Shown in pieces: positions 23,876-37,900 of a stretch of DNA of 64,000 bases (positions within the stretch are counted from its first letter, which is position 1; each line of letters begins with the position of its first letter). Origin of the DNA: Klebsormidium nitens. Lineage: Eukaryota; Streptophyta; Klebsormidiophyceae; Klebsormidiales; Klebsormidiaceae. The stretch covers positions 1-64,000 of the forward strand of contig DF237183.1 in NCBI GenBank assembly GCA_000708835.1, given 5' to 3'. A model generated the notes under the pieces. That model saw only the letters and a list, made by a program, of their open reading frames with translations. It ran no database searches and had not been told where the DNA came from. Position numbers and translations under genes: made by a program.

Positions 23876-26800
23876 CTAATAGACGAACCGGTATCCCTCC
23901 ACCTGCTTTTTCTGAACCCTGCTCCGGCCAACGAACTTCAACAAGATCTGCTGCAAGTGCTGCTTTTGAAGCGGCTTGGGCTGCATAAAAAGGAAACAGA
24001 TTTTGGAGACACAGGTACGATAAAATCAGCGTTAAAATGAGGCCTTAGCAAGTGGAGCTGTTACCGGCATGATTGCGCATTTGAACCTTTGGTTTCGTTG
24101 CCTCGATACTGTCCACTCTCAATCCTGGAGACGGTCACAACCCTTCCGAATATACACAGGTATTGCAGATGAACAGTTGGCGCTTCGAAAGCGAGTCAGC
24201 GTAAGGGAACAGCAAGCCACGTCCGCATATTTCCTGGTTCTAACGAATCTACGGAAAGCAGCTCGATTGCCAGCGTTGAGATCAAATCAAGCCACAACTT
24301 TTGCGGCAGACGACGTTACTTTGGACGTGAGCGCTCGTGTCGTCTCCCTTCTGTTTCGCATCATAGGTGTGCTGCTTTGAGGAGGCGGAAAGAAACTGAC
24401 ATTACATACAAAGAACCGCTTGTTTGAAGCGCCTCCTTAGTCCTGGACAACCAACCGCCAAAGCCGAACGAAAAGATACCGACTAGCCAAGCAATTCTGG
24501 CACACCCAGTGTCACCTTTCCAAGCGAATCAGGGTCCAGATAACGTCTGAACGTGAGAAGGGAACATTCCGATTGCTCCCAACACGAACAGCCCCACGTC
24601 GGACTGAAGGCTAGCCGGAAAATTCAAGACGGAGCTTGGCTTCGCCTTTCCACTTTCGAGCGCTTGATCAACGGTGCTGAATGGAATTGAATAACAAAAG
24701 TAATGACTTGCCCACTTTCGACTGAGGCTTGTAACCACTCCAACGTCCGGCTCAGAGTGAGATCCGGTTGCAAGTGCGGTCCGGTGTGCGTCAGACTTTG
24801 CAAACGCTCTTTTCTAAAGCTGGCTTTGAGGGGTTGGGCGAACTAACCAGGTAGTCGTCCATTCCGGCGGCCATGCACTGCTCCCGGCAGCCCTTCATGA
24901 CGTCAGCCGTCAGCGCAATGATGGGCACCCGGCACCGCTCGCACGCCGCCTCCGCTGACGCGGCGCTGACAGTTCCTTGCGTGACGTCATCCGTACGATG
25001 CCGTTGACGGCAGCGCTTGACCTCGTCCAACCGAATCAAAGTCGTGGTTTCGTAACCTGCAATTGAGGCAGTTTGGCAACTTTCCAGGATGCGTCTCTCA
25101 ACACTGTCGCTTCCAACAGTCTCGTGACCTACACATGGTCAAAACTCGACGAAGAGTTTCTTGGCTCATCTGAGTCCGGAATGCGCTGGTTGACCGTTAT
25201 ACTTGCGGCTCAGGCTCCAAAGCTGTATGCGATTAATCTGGTTTTGAATCATAGTCACGCATTCCCGAGACACGCACCCTTTCCGCATAGAGACAGCTGT
25301 CTTTCAAGCCAACAAGGCCATCTCACTTTCCATCTCCGTTTGAAATTGAGCTCACAAATCTCCGCCTAGCACTGCCACCGATGACCGGCGAGAGAATTGC
25401 TACCCTCATGTTCCCCATGAGACACCGAATAAGGCGCAAAATCGTGGATCTCGACCAAGAGGGTCGTCGCATCCTCGATAGAACCTCCGCTTATGAGCAG
25501 AGACTGAGCCCACGATAGGCCCGTCGATCTGTCTTCACGTGCGCAAGTTACGCACAGAAAGAAAAGCGTTGCCACAGGCGGACCACAGCACTTGGCACCT
25601 CAACCGCAAACGCTATGCTAATTGCCATAGCCGATGGGCCATAAGCGGGCGCTCACCGTCCATTTCCGGCATCTGAACGTCCATGAAAACGACGGCGATG
25701 CCCCCTTCGCCGGGGGGCGCTTCGCCGCGCATCACTTCCAATGCCTCCGGCCCTGACGCAACGGCAGCGACCTGGCAGCCCATGCTCTCCAGCAACTTGG
25801 TCGCCACCTTCCGGTTGATGCTGCCGTCATCCACAACCTAAGAAAACGTGCGAAGTGAGATCCTTGGGTTCCCTCATCAACCAAAGGATTGAAGGGATCG
25901 ACGGACTCTATGTACAGAATTTGAGGAACGAATCGATGGAAGGAATGGAAGGGATCCAGAGCTTTCTCACGGACTCAAGGACTAGATGTACTGATCTCCA
26001 CGGATTGCCGGTTGAGTTCGGATTCGATGATATTGCGACTCCGACTGAAAGTGAAACTGTCGGTTCACGCTGTTCCATCCAAATACCAGCAATTGCTCGA
26101 CCATATTCACACTGGCGTAAAATGCAGAATGCTCTCGCCCGCAAGACAGTGCCCACTTGCGTTGACACCAGGCCCTACATCGAAGACGTTAAGCTGTCAC
26201 TCACCAGCGCCCGCGCTCCAGCCATGCCCACTTCCGCTTCTGCCAGGATTTCGCTTTCCGTTCGCACGCCCCGGCGGAATAGTGCGGCTTTCATGGCCTC
26301 TGTCAAGGCGGTCCGCCGGAACGGCCGAAACACCACCGCGTCAACCCCCCCCTGCTTTGCCTCACTTTCGACCCCCCCGTCTGGACTGCTCAGCAACCCA
26401 AAGACAGCGTCCGCCACTCCTCTTGATCGAGCGTTTTGCACGAGCGACAGCAATCGTGCGTTTTCTAAGCGGTTGTCTAAGGTGACGAAAAGAGCGGTTT
26501 TCTTATCGGGGGGGCGAGTGAGTAGGTGGCTTGAGGTTTGCTCGAGGTGGGTGAAATGGGGGACGCTGCAACCCAGCCAGCGCAGAGCGCTCGCAAGAAC
26601 CTCGTGCCGGACGGGGTCTCTGCAGGAAAAGAGAACAAGTGCTTCAAGGAATCATCAGAGCCTCCGCCTGTAAAGAGATGTTGGTAATCCGAGAACCTGG
26701 TCGTGAAAATGTATTCTTTACAAAGGCGCCCTGCTGCAAGTCGAGTGAAGATTCAATATTCGCTTGCCCTGTCGTTATTAGTTGATGAAGCGAAGTGACC

Positions 26801-29800
26801 ATACTACACTACTTGATCGATGATTGTCTGCTGAAAGGATACTTGAGTCCTAGCAGAGTGTAACCAGGGCGAAAGCTGTAGCCCGTTGCTGCGCTGCTCA
26901 AAAAGCTGGACGAATTGGACTCTGGACGAAAGGAAACCAGTCAAGAAAAACTCATTCAAGATCCATTCAGATCCATCATATTCTTGCTCGAGCCCGTATC
27001 TGTCTTGGGCTTCTTCGAGAAAGAGTTGGCGGTTTCAAGCAGCGTTTGGAACAGGTTAAAAGGCTCCTTACCTTTCTAAGATGGTCGCACAAACCCCTTC
27101 CATATCCCTGTCCCTTTTCTGCGTCTCCACGACCCCAACACGCACATCGAACTGGAAGGTGCTCCCGACCCCTTCGCTCGTCGCCACTGAAACCTGCCCC
27201 CCCATTAAGTGCACCAGCTTTTGACTAATCGACAACCCAATTCCGGTTCCCCCATACTGACGGCTGGTTGCGGCATCGCCTTGCAGAAACGGGGTGAAGA
27301 GACGGGACTGCGCCGCAGGCGAAATCCCTATTCCCGTGTCGGCGCATGATATGACTAGCCGCAGCCAATTGTTCCCTGCTTGTCTTGCGCTTTCAAAGTT
27401 TTGCTGACTCCTTTCTCTGATTGCCAAGACCTCTTCAGCTGTGCTGGAAACGCCGGCCTGCATGCGAGGCGTCTCTAGCTCCACAAAGTCTATCCAACGT
27501 GCTGAGGACTGTTTCGACTGAGCATCATTTACCGGACTGCCGCCATCGCATGTTACACTATCCCCTACCTGTACACACAGCAGTATGCCTCCGTGTTTGG
27601 TGAACTTGATCGCGTTGGATAACAGGTTATTCAAAACCTGCCTTAACCGGTTCGGGTCGCCCGCTAACTGTCGGGGAACCGAGTCCTGAACCAGCTTGTT
27701 CAGTTCCAACCCCTTTTGGCGTGCCGCCTCCGCAAACGAGTTGAGCGTCTCGCCCGCTTCGAAGCGCACGTCGAATTCGACCGAGTCTTCAATCTCCATA
27801 TGCCCCGCCTCGATCTGCAAGGAGGGTGGGAAGCGATTGAGCGGACAAATACGAAACCGAATCACAGCTCTCAAGCCTCCGTTCTGGCCCCATCACACAG
27901 AAGACGGCAGAAATTGATCTAGCTGCAGGGCGACATCATGTGTGTTTCCGCAATGACAAATAAGCGCCTGCAGATTTGGGTTCCGCAAGTGAGAGACTCG
28001 ACTGGAAGACAGCACAAAAATATGTCGCTGCCGTCGACTTTTGGAAGTCAAAAGAATGGACGCTTGGCTGCACTTTGTCTGAGAGGAACAATCAGGACTG
28101 GAGGAACAACCAGAAAAAGCACGGAGTGGCGTAGCATTTATCCTGAGGACGATAAACAAACCAACCGTTGACCGTCTCTTGGAGGGGAGAATTGAAAATA
28201 TTGTTTGGACAATTATTCAAGCAACACGCATCGGAAGCAAGAAAAGATGATTACATGCAACATGGTGATGCAAAATGCCCGTCCCCCTGTCGAGCATGCG
28301 GTGCTGATCTCTCTCTGAAAGTACTGCCGGATTCAACCTTTCTGCTCACGAGAATAAAAAAAGAATCCTCAGACCCACCTTAGAAAAATCTAGCACGTCC
28401 GAGATGAGCGACAAAAGCGCGGCCCCCGACATCTGCGCCGTGCGCACATAGTCGCGCTGCAGCGGCGTCAGCGGCGTGTCCAGCAGGAGCGTGTTCATTC
28501 CGATGATTCCGTTGCACGGAGTGCGGATCTCGTGCGACATCGTGGCGAGAAAGGCGCTCTTGGAGCGGTCCGCGGCTTCGGCCGCGCTTTTCGCCTGGAC
28601 CAGCTCCTGGTTAAGCTGCTTAACCCGGTCCATCTCGGCCTCCACCATGCGGATAACCTGGGGGTTTGGAAAAGATTACGAAGTTTAGCGCCAGGTTTGC
28701 TACGGGTCAATCTAGCGGCATGTAACTCGTCAGAGGGAGACTGCGGAATTTAGTATGCACGAACGATCATTATGCCCAGCAGAGGTGGAAAGCAGGTAAG
28801 CTGGAATTTGCTTCAAGGTTTTAGCTCCATGATTCCGCCAGAGTATCCGGCACCCTGAAAATGAGAAGCCTATGCCCATATGAAAGCGCAGAGAGCCCAT
28901 CAATCTATGGAAGCTGCGCCAACAAGGCAAGCACAGACGTAAAATCATATGCGTCGAGCTGGGGGAATCCGTACCTGGAACATGAGCGCAATGATCACAA
29001 TCCCCGAGACGACTGTCCCGAGCACGACTGTGGTCCAGCCTAGGGCGCGCTTGGTGCACGTCCATGACCGGGGGGAAAGGTCCAAGCACCTGGCGAGACG
29101 TTAGGCGACTCATTTAGGTAGCATAAAGCGAGGTATGTTGTGGTGACGGGTGGGTTAGGGTGGGGTTTAGGGTGGGTACTGCTGCGGAGCGGGTACATTT
29201 GTTCGTTTAGCTTTTCTGTTTCGTTTGACTGTTGCTATCCTACCTAGAAAGTACTCTACTTAACAATACATGAATATGGTGAGACGCGAAATTCTGCGGC
29301 CTCACATCTTCGGGACTGTTCGGCCGGAGAATCAGGAAGCAAAGCATCTGATGAGCTACTACAACCTTAGAAACAAAGGTTACAACCCCCATCGTCTGGA
29401 GGCCTAGGCGGGGCGTGGACAGGAAAGCAGAAAATAGGTAACGCAGCATTCACCGTGACAAGGCCCTTCATATAACCCACAACTTTGGCTGGATCAAACA
29501 CGATGACGACAACAGCGCAAGTTTTGGCAGCGCAGGCGAACGCAACCCTCTTCCTTGTGCCCCTCACCTGATCTCATAGTTGCGTTGTCCCTGCATGTAA
29601 TCCACCACGTAATCCCACGTCACGCCGTTCGTCAGAGTGTCGTTAGGTGACGCGTACAGCAGCCCTGCGCTTTCCGAAAGGCCCTCCGTGACGTCATACA
29701 CCCGCACCTGCGCATAGAGTAGACTTTGTATCAATTGACGCACCAATTGTGGCGTTATATGAACAAACACGAGAGAACGATAGTTTGAAACCCTCCAAGG

Positions 29801-32800
29801 TCGTGCAAAGGCGAAGTGGATCCCCAAATAACCCTCTGATCTAGCCAGCTCAATTGTAAGGCCTTGGGATCTTAAATGTCTGACCATTTAAGGGCAGAGC
29901 GGACATGACCACCGAAGCGCTGGGTCGTTGTACAACGATGACAACGCCCGAAAGTTGCTCTCTCATGACGACGTCGAAGTACCAAACATCATCGTTGTTT
30001 GCAGCCTGGACAAATGCGACATTGGACAACCTGGAGCCTAGTGAAGGTAGGAAGCCCCAAGTTCTAGACTACCCGCTTCCGGACTTTGTCGAAAGTACAG
30101 GGATATTAATTCGGAGTTTCCGCACCAGAGCCAAAGGTTGGCCCACGGGAGCCCAGAAGAAGTACAACGATAGCATTTCAAACCTCCGAGCTTGTTTCGG
30201 AGCACAAAGATGTTAGATCGATCTTTGACTCCTCACCAGGATCCCCTCAATGTCCGCCAGCTTGGCAAACGCCTCCTCGTGCACCACGGGGGGCAGCGTA
30301 CCCACAATCACGCCGCGCGCGTTCGCCCACCGCTCGTCGGGGGTCGCCGTGCCGCTGTCAAAGCCGTCCGCATAGACTGGGAAATACGTCGAAGCCTTGC
30401 GGCCGCCTGCACAGCAGTCTCGGGTCAAAGAAGCACCACGCGTTTGAGAATTACAAAGATGTTCGTCCTGTCAGTGACCGTTGTCGATCAGAAGTTCGAG
30501 CGAAACGTTTGATGCGGTCCTCTGTGAAAGGCCGGTTCCCAATCAACGGAACCCTAAGCCGGTTGAGAATCGCAAAAATCGGGTGCCAAAATGCAGAATC
30601 TGCACCGGATTTAGACAGAAACGCTCCGCCGTCATTGACGTGGAGGCTGTGCGTAGGAATTACTCCGTGCATCCGAGCCTATCAACAGCAGTGCCATCAC
30701 TCATTCCGGAACGCTTCAGCGAACAAGTGACGAGCAGTCGCAGAAAGAATCACGGCAAACAGATGAAGGAAACCGAAAAGGCAAGGGACTCGAAGAGAAA
30801 GTATCCTGACCCGCGATGGGTGTGTACGGGGGCCCAGCGCAGTCTTGTCCCGTGAGGATGGCCTTGCGGATCGTTGCTTCTAGAATGTTGGTCAGAACGT
30901 CGTACCCCAGGTAAGTCTGCACCAGCGGCGCATCGGAGAACATCCTGACAAACCGGAGGGCGGGTAAAGTTCGTATTATTTGTCAGTAGAGAGCAGATGC
31001 AGCATGCGGGAAGCCTCTCAACGACGTAAGGGTTCGGAGGATTGGAGGGGCAACCAAATGAAACGTGGATCTGAAGACATGCCTTATCCCTCTGGGATGG
31101 GGCGTAATCTGGAAATCTTCAAGTTTTGTGGTTCAATTTGTAGCCCAGATTGGCAACCCAGTCTGCTTGGACTCAGGGGTATCTATCGAGTAGAAAAGAT
31201 AGGATCTTTCAACAGAACATCATGCTCAAAATGCTTGAGGAGTCCAAAAACATTGGGCCGTTTTTTGATGCGGAGTCGAACCTCTGGTCAAGCACGGCAA
31301 GAAGGGAATTGCTGCATCCGAATAATGGGCTCGGTACATTGAAGATCTGGTTACCAGCTTTCCGGTCAACCCTCACCATCTTTACGATCCCCAGAAACCC
31401 GGAATGTCAAATCACTCAAACTTCACAGTTGATTTACCTCGTCCTTCAAACATCTTTTGTGACAACATCAACGAATTTTTGACAAGGTGTTTACTCGTGG
31501 TCACAGTACCGTCGGGCGTCAATGATTGAAGCAGCAGACTCACCGTGCGACCACATAAACCTCCGCAGCTGGCGCATCCAGGGTCTTTTTCGCACTGAAA
31601 TCGTATGTATAAAACCGCCTCCCGATCTCCGCTTCTACTGCGGCCCGCTCGTGGCCCCTGACCACTTGAAGCCTGGTCGGTCAGGATTTCACTGTTCAGT
31701 TTGCTTGTTCTCCAAAATTTGGTGGGGTCTTCATAACACGGGGCAAGTAATGCGTCCAAACGCCTAGGTATTCTTCATCGGACTGCTTGTGCGAAGCTGC
31801 AGATCAGTCCTCTTGTTAAGTTGATAAGAAATGGCATATGGTGATGTAGGAGATGGAACGTCTCAAAAAGCATTTACGTGCAGAGACAGCTCTTGGCAGA
31901 CCCAGCCTCGAACTGCTCCACAATATGACATTCGAATGTTTGGAAACGTTCACCCTAATGAACCTCTCCTTACTGACTGCTTTGGCTAAGATGATACATA
32001 GCCGCTCAGCCAATGAAGGTTGCAAATTCTGAATTTTGTCCAATACAGGGGCAGTAAGCGTTTAAAGTAGAGATTGCTCGAATTTCCAATGTCCAAACTT
32101 ACGTGCCTCAATCCCAAACTTACCCTGAAGCGCCTGACTAACCCCACTTTTTAGGGTATGCCCCTACCTCAGACCCAAAGCTTACCGCATCAGACTGAAT
32201 TTTGGAGAACTATGCCCCTGGCTGTAAGCGAGTCGCACACTGTGGTTGCAATCACTGAAGCCATGTCCACTTGACGAGATCTAGATCCCAATAGTGGCAA
32301 CTCAGAGAAAGTAAAACATTGTCCCTCCAAATCAGCCCTCTTCGACATGGCACCACCATAAGTGTGTTCTCCACAGAGAGGACTAGAAGTCAATCAGAGA
32401 GAGGCCGTGTCTCACCATGAGACCACGAGCGTGTTCTTCAGAACCCCCGCGACTGCGTCCGAGAACTTAGCCCAAGCCTCCTCTGTAAGCTCTGCCTGAG
32501 TGGCAATAAGGCCCGAGTACATGTTGGCCAGGTCGTAGCGAGCCACTAGATCAGAGGAGAGCACCTGCACCAGTAATGTTGTGCCGTCAGCGAACGGTGC
32601 CATGGTGTTGTCCTGAGGTTTGGACCTCAGAGCCAAAAGACACTTTTGAATCTGTAAAAAGTCCTGGTGACGGTCTTCCAGGGCAATTGGCATCATGAAC
32701 TCTGAGGTCAGTGGTGGGAAATCCAAGTTTCTGCTTTCACCATTGCCCCCACTTTTGCTGAGAGGAAATCTTTCCCTCACCCTCTGGGCATAGTACCAAC

Positions 32801-33415
32801 AGAAGTTGCAAAGCAGATACAAAAGAGACGGAAAAAGTAGTGAGGGCACGCTGATGCAAAGTTGATGAAGCTGAACGGTGGTGGAGAAGTGTTCTTGGAG
32901 CAAAGAGAAAACGCCTGCCACAAATACAAGAATGTGCGCCAAAGCTCTGCTCTTTAAGCACACTGCTCAGAAGAAATCCTCAACTGCTTCACAATGCCAC
33001 CCCGACAAGTCAGCTATGGCAAGACCTGCTGGTAAACTCAAATCGCCATTTTTCAACTACACAATCTTTTCAGACGTAAATGCCACTCCGCCTCTGAAGT
33101 TTTGCTGCAATCGCATTGGCATAGTACTAGCTCTACTCAAGTTCCTGAACTCTTTGTAAGTCAAACTTTGGTAACTGATGCTCAGCAAACAGCGGATCCA
33201 GGGATATTTACCTGTGCCCTGTTGATGCACCGCAGGTTAAACGCGCTCTCTTCAAAGAGGCTTGCCTGTCTGTATAGCATCCAGAACACAGTCACCGCAA
33301 GACTGCACCCGAGCAACGTCCACACGAACAACACCGCACGCTCCGCATCTCGTCTCATTGTAAACGTTTTCAGGGTCTCCCTGAGAAAACCCGACACCCT
33401 CCGATCCTGTCCCAT
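23876..33415 (-). CDS. CHASE-domain hybrid histidine kinase (cytokinin-receptor type)
   Basis: This is a membrane phosphorelay receptor like AHK/CRE1. Exons: 33212-33415, 32416-32564, 31544-31672, 30811-30944, 30237-30406, 29568-29707, 28975-29089, 28379-28657, 27072-27814, 26205-26619, 25657-25837, 24848-25056, 23876-23980. All are in phase, giving 990 aa. First membrane helix: residues 27-48. CHASE domain: about 70-310, with [38 protein letters not shown] and VRVYDVTEG. Second helix: about 327-346. The phospho-acceptor His389 is in SHEIRTP. HATPase boxes are [17 protein letters not shown] and GTGIGLSI. A degenerate receiver covers about 690-826 and ends in RPFRRTAL. The true receiver has ALVVDD, Asp879 in [16 protein letters not shown] and YLPKP. 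The Asp and Thr of the ligand loop appear kept, though the loop is about seven residues shorter than in AHK4. Cytokinin binding is inferred. Confidence 0.96.
29148..29178. repeat. Telomere-like G-rich motif in histidine kinase intron
   Basis: The short run gggttagggtggggtttagg has two TTAGGG/TTTAGGG-type units. It lies in the intron between exons at 29089 and 29568. It is too short to be called an interstitial telomere. Confidence 0.5.
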
Positions 33416-34975
33416 GTCCAGCGTTTCTTATCAGCTCGCTATTTGACAAAATGCGACATTTGTGCAAACGAGCTGACGGGGGGCAAAGTTTGCATTTCCA
33501 TATCAGCTCTCAGCATCATCTGCTCCTTTCAGAATCAACGAGGAATGCGAATCCTCCCTGCTGCCCAGTGCCCCTGTGGTGGAATGTGCATTGTGGTTCA
33601 CCATCGTCGTCGACACTCACCCTTGTCATTGGGCCTTGATGTCAACAGCTCATGAATGTCTGCGACATGCATACCCGATGATACCGAAACTGCCACACTG
33701 GCACGCAAAGGCTGGCCGCTGCTGTGACTCTGGGTTAACCCTTGCAGGTTATGTCCCTAGCTCGTTATCTTCGGGCTGTAAAATTCTGACATCACTAGAA
33801 ATTCTGGCAGCCCGGGTGGTTAAACCGACGGAATTAAGACCGAAAGGCTGGGGCCTTGGACCGGGCGGTCGGAATATGCGGTCTGCAGCTCATTCTGTGT
33901 GGGTTCCCTGCCCGGTTTGCGGTCCCGACGACCGAAATCTGGAAATCCCGGTTAAGAACCGCAGATTTAACGGCCAGCTGGACTGCGGCGCGCGGCTTGC
34001 GGGAAGAAAATTGAACGGCTCCCAGCAGGGTGTCGTTACAGCATGAGCGTTCGTGCGACTAGCGAAGTCCGGCCTCCCACATCCTCAAATTCCGCCGGCC
34101 TTGATTTCAAACGGACAGGAAACCGGAAAGGCAGCTAGGCGGGCAAGGAAGGCGCGCGACACATCATCTCGCGACGTCAGGCAGGCCTGCACGGCTCGAA
34201 GCCTGGGATTTGACAAAGCGATATCATTCAATCTGCGCTAGGGGTGGTAAGATTTGTAGCTGATCATTGGACAGGCTCTCAGCCACAGGTCGTTATATAT
34301 GAAAGGAGAAAGGACTCCAGGCCCTCGGGGAGAGATAATATACGGCTTCGTCGAACAGTCGAATCGGTAGTCGTACCGGCGTGTTGATTTGTCCGATCGG
34401 TCTGAATGAAGCACACAATTTTGTCTTTCTCAAAGCGCAGGAGGGTGATAGCCTCTAGTGGCGCCGCAGGACATATATAGCAGCATGGGAGCAGCATATG
34501 AGATGTCGGCAACATGAGATACGAGCTCCTAGTACATACTAGCAACGTCTGAAAGAGCGGGTATTCGTGAACAGGGTGCTTACAAGAGTTCTTATATGTT
34601 ACTGTGCACATACGGGGCCATCATTGATCAGCGACAAGGCGCATAGCCTGTCGACTTGATTCACTACGTACATTGGGAGCAATTGACTGGCCACATGAGT
34701 GTATCAAACCGTCAAGCACTGTTGTTTGTGGGAGCACGAGGTTCCCCGCTTCGATGTATCAAAAAAAGCGTGCGGCCATCAACGAATCAGTATGAATAAT
34801 CCAGACCTACTTATGCAAAGCTCTACTGCTCCTCTGAAACGCGTTGTCGAAAATCTATAATCAGCCACTTTAATCGTTATGACGCTGATCAGGCATCAAA
34901 CTCCCTAGAGTACCCATCCGCAGCTATCATCCGTCCAAGTAGTCACTAAAAAGAAACACCATTTCGACTCTGCCC
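33416..34975. other. Intergenic region between two tandem minus-strand genes
   Basis: This holds the histidine kinase promoter side (33416 upward) and the 3' flank of the COBRA-like gene. It is CCGG-rich at about 33810-34000. A 156-residue open frame at 33576-34046 (+) lacks any motif and is not called. Nothing else was seen. Confidence 0.5.
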
Positions 34976-37900
34976 CTATATACACAAAGCCACCGTCGCT
35001 AGCCCCGCCAAAACGGCCACGGTTACGCTAACCCACGGCCGGTGCCCCGCGGACGTGGGCGCAAACTGCGGCATGGCGCACTCGTAGCCGTTGAGCAACA
35101 CGCGCGTCGGGAAGCCCATTGTCCGGGGCTCGAACCCCGGGTTCTTGCCAAAGAGCAGCACCGACTGGATATTGCCCGGGGTGCCCTTTTTGTCCACCCC
35201 GAGGAGCCAGTCGTTGTAGCTCGGGTAGCCCTGGAAGAGCATGTTGTACACTGCAGGGAAAACGTAGGTGTGATGTCAATTCAAAAGAAAAGGTAAGTGT
35301 AGCGTACAGAACGAATTTTGTTGCTCGGGTTGGCCCTGGCAGACCATGTCGTAGAACACTGCAGGGAAGACGAAGGGCGTGACGTGGGATCAAGAACTTC
35401 GGCAGTTCGAGACCATCTATCGAAGAATTGTTCCTGTGGGAAGATGTTGACGGTCCGTCAAAAACTTGAACGGCGGTCCGATGATGTCAAAAGTCGAACG
35501 GAAGAAAGGGTCGCACCTTTTTGGACAAGCCACTTCGCCTGCTTTAAAGATACCTGGCATCTCGAGTTTCAAACCTCGCAATCTCAGAACAAAAGTATGA
35601 ACGGTGATTGAGATTGAGACTGAGATCATAACAGAAAGCCGTTCCAAATATTGCCCCGGGGAAGCCAGGCGCCTTTCCCCGTTCGCATCAAACAGCACTC
35701 GCCTTCTCCCTCTGACACCCATCTGGCAGCCCTGAGAGGAAACTGGCGTCACAAACAGTCTGCCCCGGTTCTGAAGGATTCCGGAAGGTGGGAAGTAGGA
35801 GTGCTTTCCACGAGCTTAGCCACACAACGCAGCGGTTAGGAACGTTAACCCGGTCGAAAACCCACCTAGGTCCGGCGTAAACTCCACCGAGTAGGCGGTC
35901 GAGAAGTTAGCGAAGCCTGGGTGCTGCACCACCGCGTACCAGTCCTTGACCGGGCTAGACCCGCGGTTAAGCATAACCATCTTCGCTGACCAGCCGCCGA
36001 GAAAGTCTTGCTGGATGTGCCAGTGGAAGTTGACCGGGCAGCCGTCGCTGCAGGTGAGTGAGAACCAATCAGCCATATGGAGCATTCGTCCAATCCGGGA
36101 ACTTAGCCGGAGCAGATCTGCAACGAGCACGGTTTGTGATTGTGATACTTTGGAGTCCGCATCGGGCTGCGGCCGCTCCATAATATGCACCGAGACGACT
36201 CCGACCTCGAACCTATCTACTAATGGGGTTCGGTATTTCCTCGTCGTATGCGAGGTTGCATCTGCTGGCAGCACATGGCAACTTTGCCAGAACGCTGGTG
36301 GCCTTACGATTGACTGTACCTAATCAACAGGGTTTCTTCCTCTCTGCAGGATGTTTGATGCATACGGTTGGAAAGAGTTGTCATAGCAGTTTTCCTAACG
36401 GCAAAGCTTACCTGCACGCGGGAAGGACCGGCAGCGTATTGATGACGCTAGTGTTGGTGGCCGCCAGGAGCGAGTTGACGGCGTCTGTCGGATCAACGGC
36501 CAGGATGTACGGGTTGGAGGAGACCGGCTCGGGAGAAACGATGGCCGTCGGATCGCACGTGCCCGCCGCGAGCGTGCTCGCGTTGCAGCCGCACGCGCAC
36601 GTCGCGCAGGGCGCCAGCGTCTTGTTGAAGAAAGCTGGGGAGGATATGTAACAATGTTGGTTAAAGAGTCGTCGGAAGAACTTAGGAGGCGGCGGTAAGA
36701 GAAGGGATGACCGGTTTTGACAATGCATCATTCACACCGTTGAAGCAAAGAAGGGGCTCGAAAGGGATAGGCATGACCCATCTATTGGAACAAACTCTCA
36801 GATTGCGAAATTGCTCTCGACTGTTCAGGGTGAACGCTTGAGACAGTGAGCGCGGCAGAATCCACCCTATTTGCCAAACTATTTTTCAACTCTAGAACTC
36901 AATATTGCATTCCTGATGAGACACAATTACGGGTCCATGACACCGAAGCGTGCGTCACGAACGACTGTGAGCACAATTCTTCGAAAAGCTGCATGCACCT
37001 ATAAAGAGGGGTCAGGTCGGCAAACGGAATTCCACTGCGCGAGAAAACATCCGCTCACCTGAGAAGGAGACGCAGCACGACACTGGAGGGACGTAAGTGG
37101 GGGCCTGGTAGCACTGGATCGACCACGTCACTGCAGCACGAGGATGACGCCATCAGCCCCGCGGTACAAGCTCGCTCAAGCCCATCTTCTCTTGAAGTTC
37201 TCAAGTCCATAGGACCTCTATTCCTTTGTGCATTCCGTGCTTGCCCACGACGGATCTCACGAGTGGTGCCAGCAGAAGAGTTAAAATCCAGCAGGCACGC
37301 GAGAGTGTGAACTGTCAAGTGACATCAATCTTTTTGGATAAGGTCGTGACACGGGGAGTCGGTCTCCCCGACAAAGAACCGGGAAACCCGTTGTCCTGAT
37401 GTCTTTTAAAGCTACGTCATCTTTGGGCACAAGGAAGCCAGCGTTCCACGGCTCATTTCGCGGCCTCTGCAGAATTTCTATTGTAACGTGCCCCTATCGT
37501 TAAGCAGAAATGAAACGAACGCTTCTGATTGAAATTGCATGCGAGCAAGCTTTGTCGCTCACGGAAGGCCTGCCCGGAGCGCTGCGAGTTGATCTGGAAG
37601 ACCGTCGGCGTAATGATCTTCGCGCGCGTGCAGATGTACCCCGGCTGGTTGATGGTGAAGTTGTGGGGGGCGACCACCGAGAGGCGGTCGAAGTTGGCCA
37701 GGTTCTTGCCCTGGGGAGAAACAGGCACGGGTGGAAATGATCAGAAAGGAGCAAGCAAAGTTGAGAAAAGAGGCAAAGGCGACAGTCCCGACGATGTTAG
37801 GCAAGGAGCCGCATGACGAGAGACCGTCACGTACGGCTCTCTACGGCGGTAGCACCCCTGTCGACTACGTTTATAGCTACACCCCCGGTATGATGTTTAG

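Noticed and set aside
31265-31300. tRNA-like T-loop fragment (gagtcgaacctc)
   Set aside because: No matching acceptor stem, anticodon arm or D arm could be folded around it.
32566-32963. Hydrophobic open frame (-) with apparent membrane helices upstream of the CHASE exon
   Set aside because: The acceptor at 32565-32566 joins exon 33212-33415 in perfect phase and gives a normal receptor N-terminus. The hydrophobic frame is therefore intronic.
33576-34046. 156-codon open frame (+) between the histidine kinase and COBRA-like genes
   Set aside because: Composition follows the local CCGG-rich sequence; no domain is recognisable.
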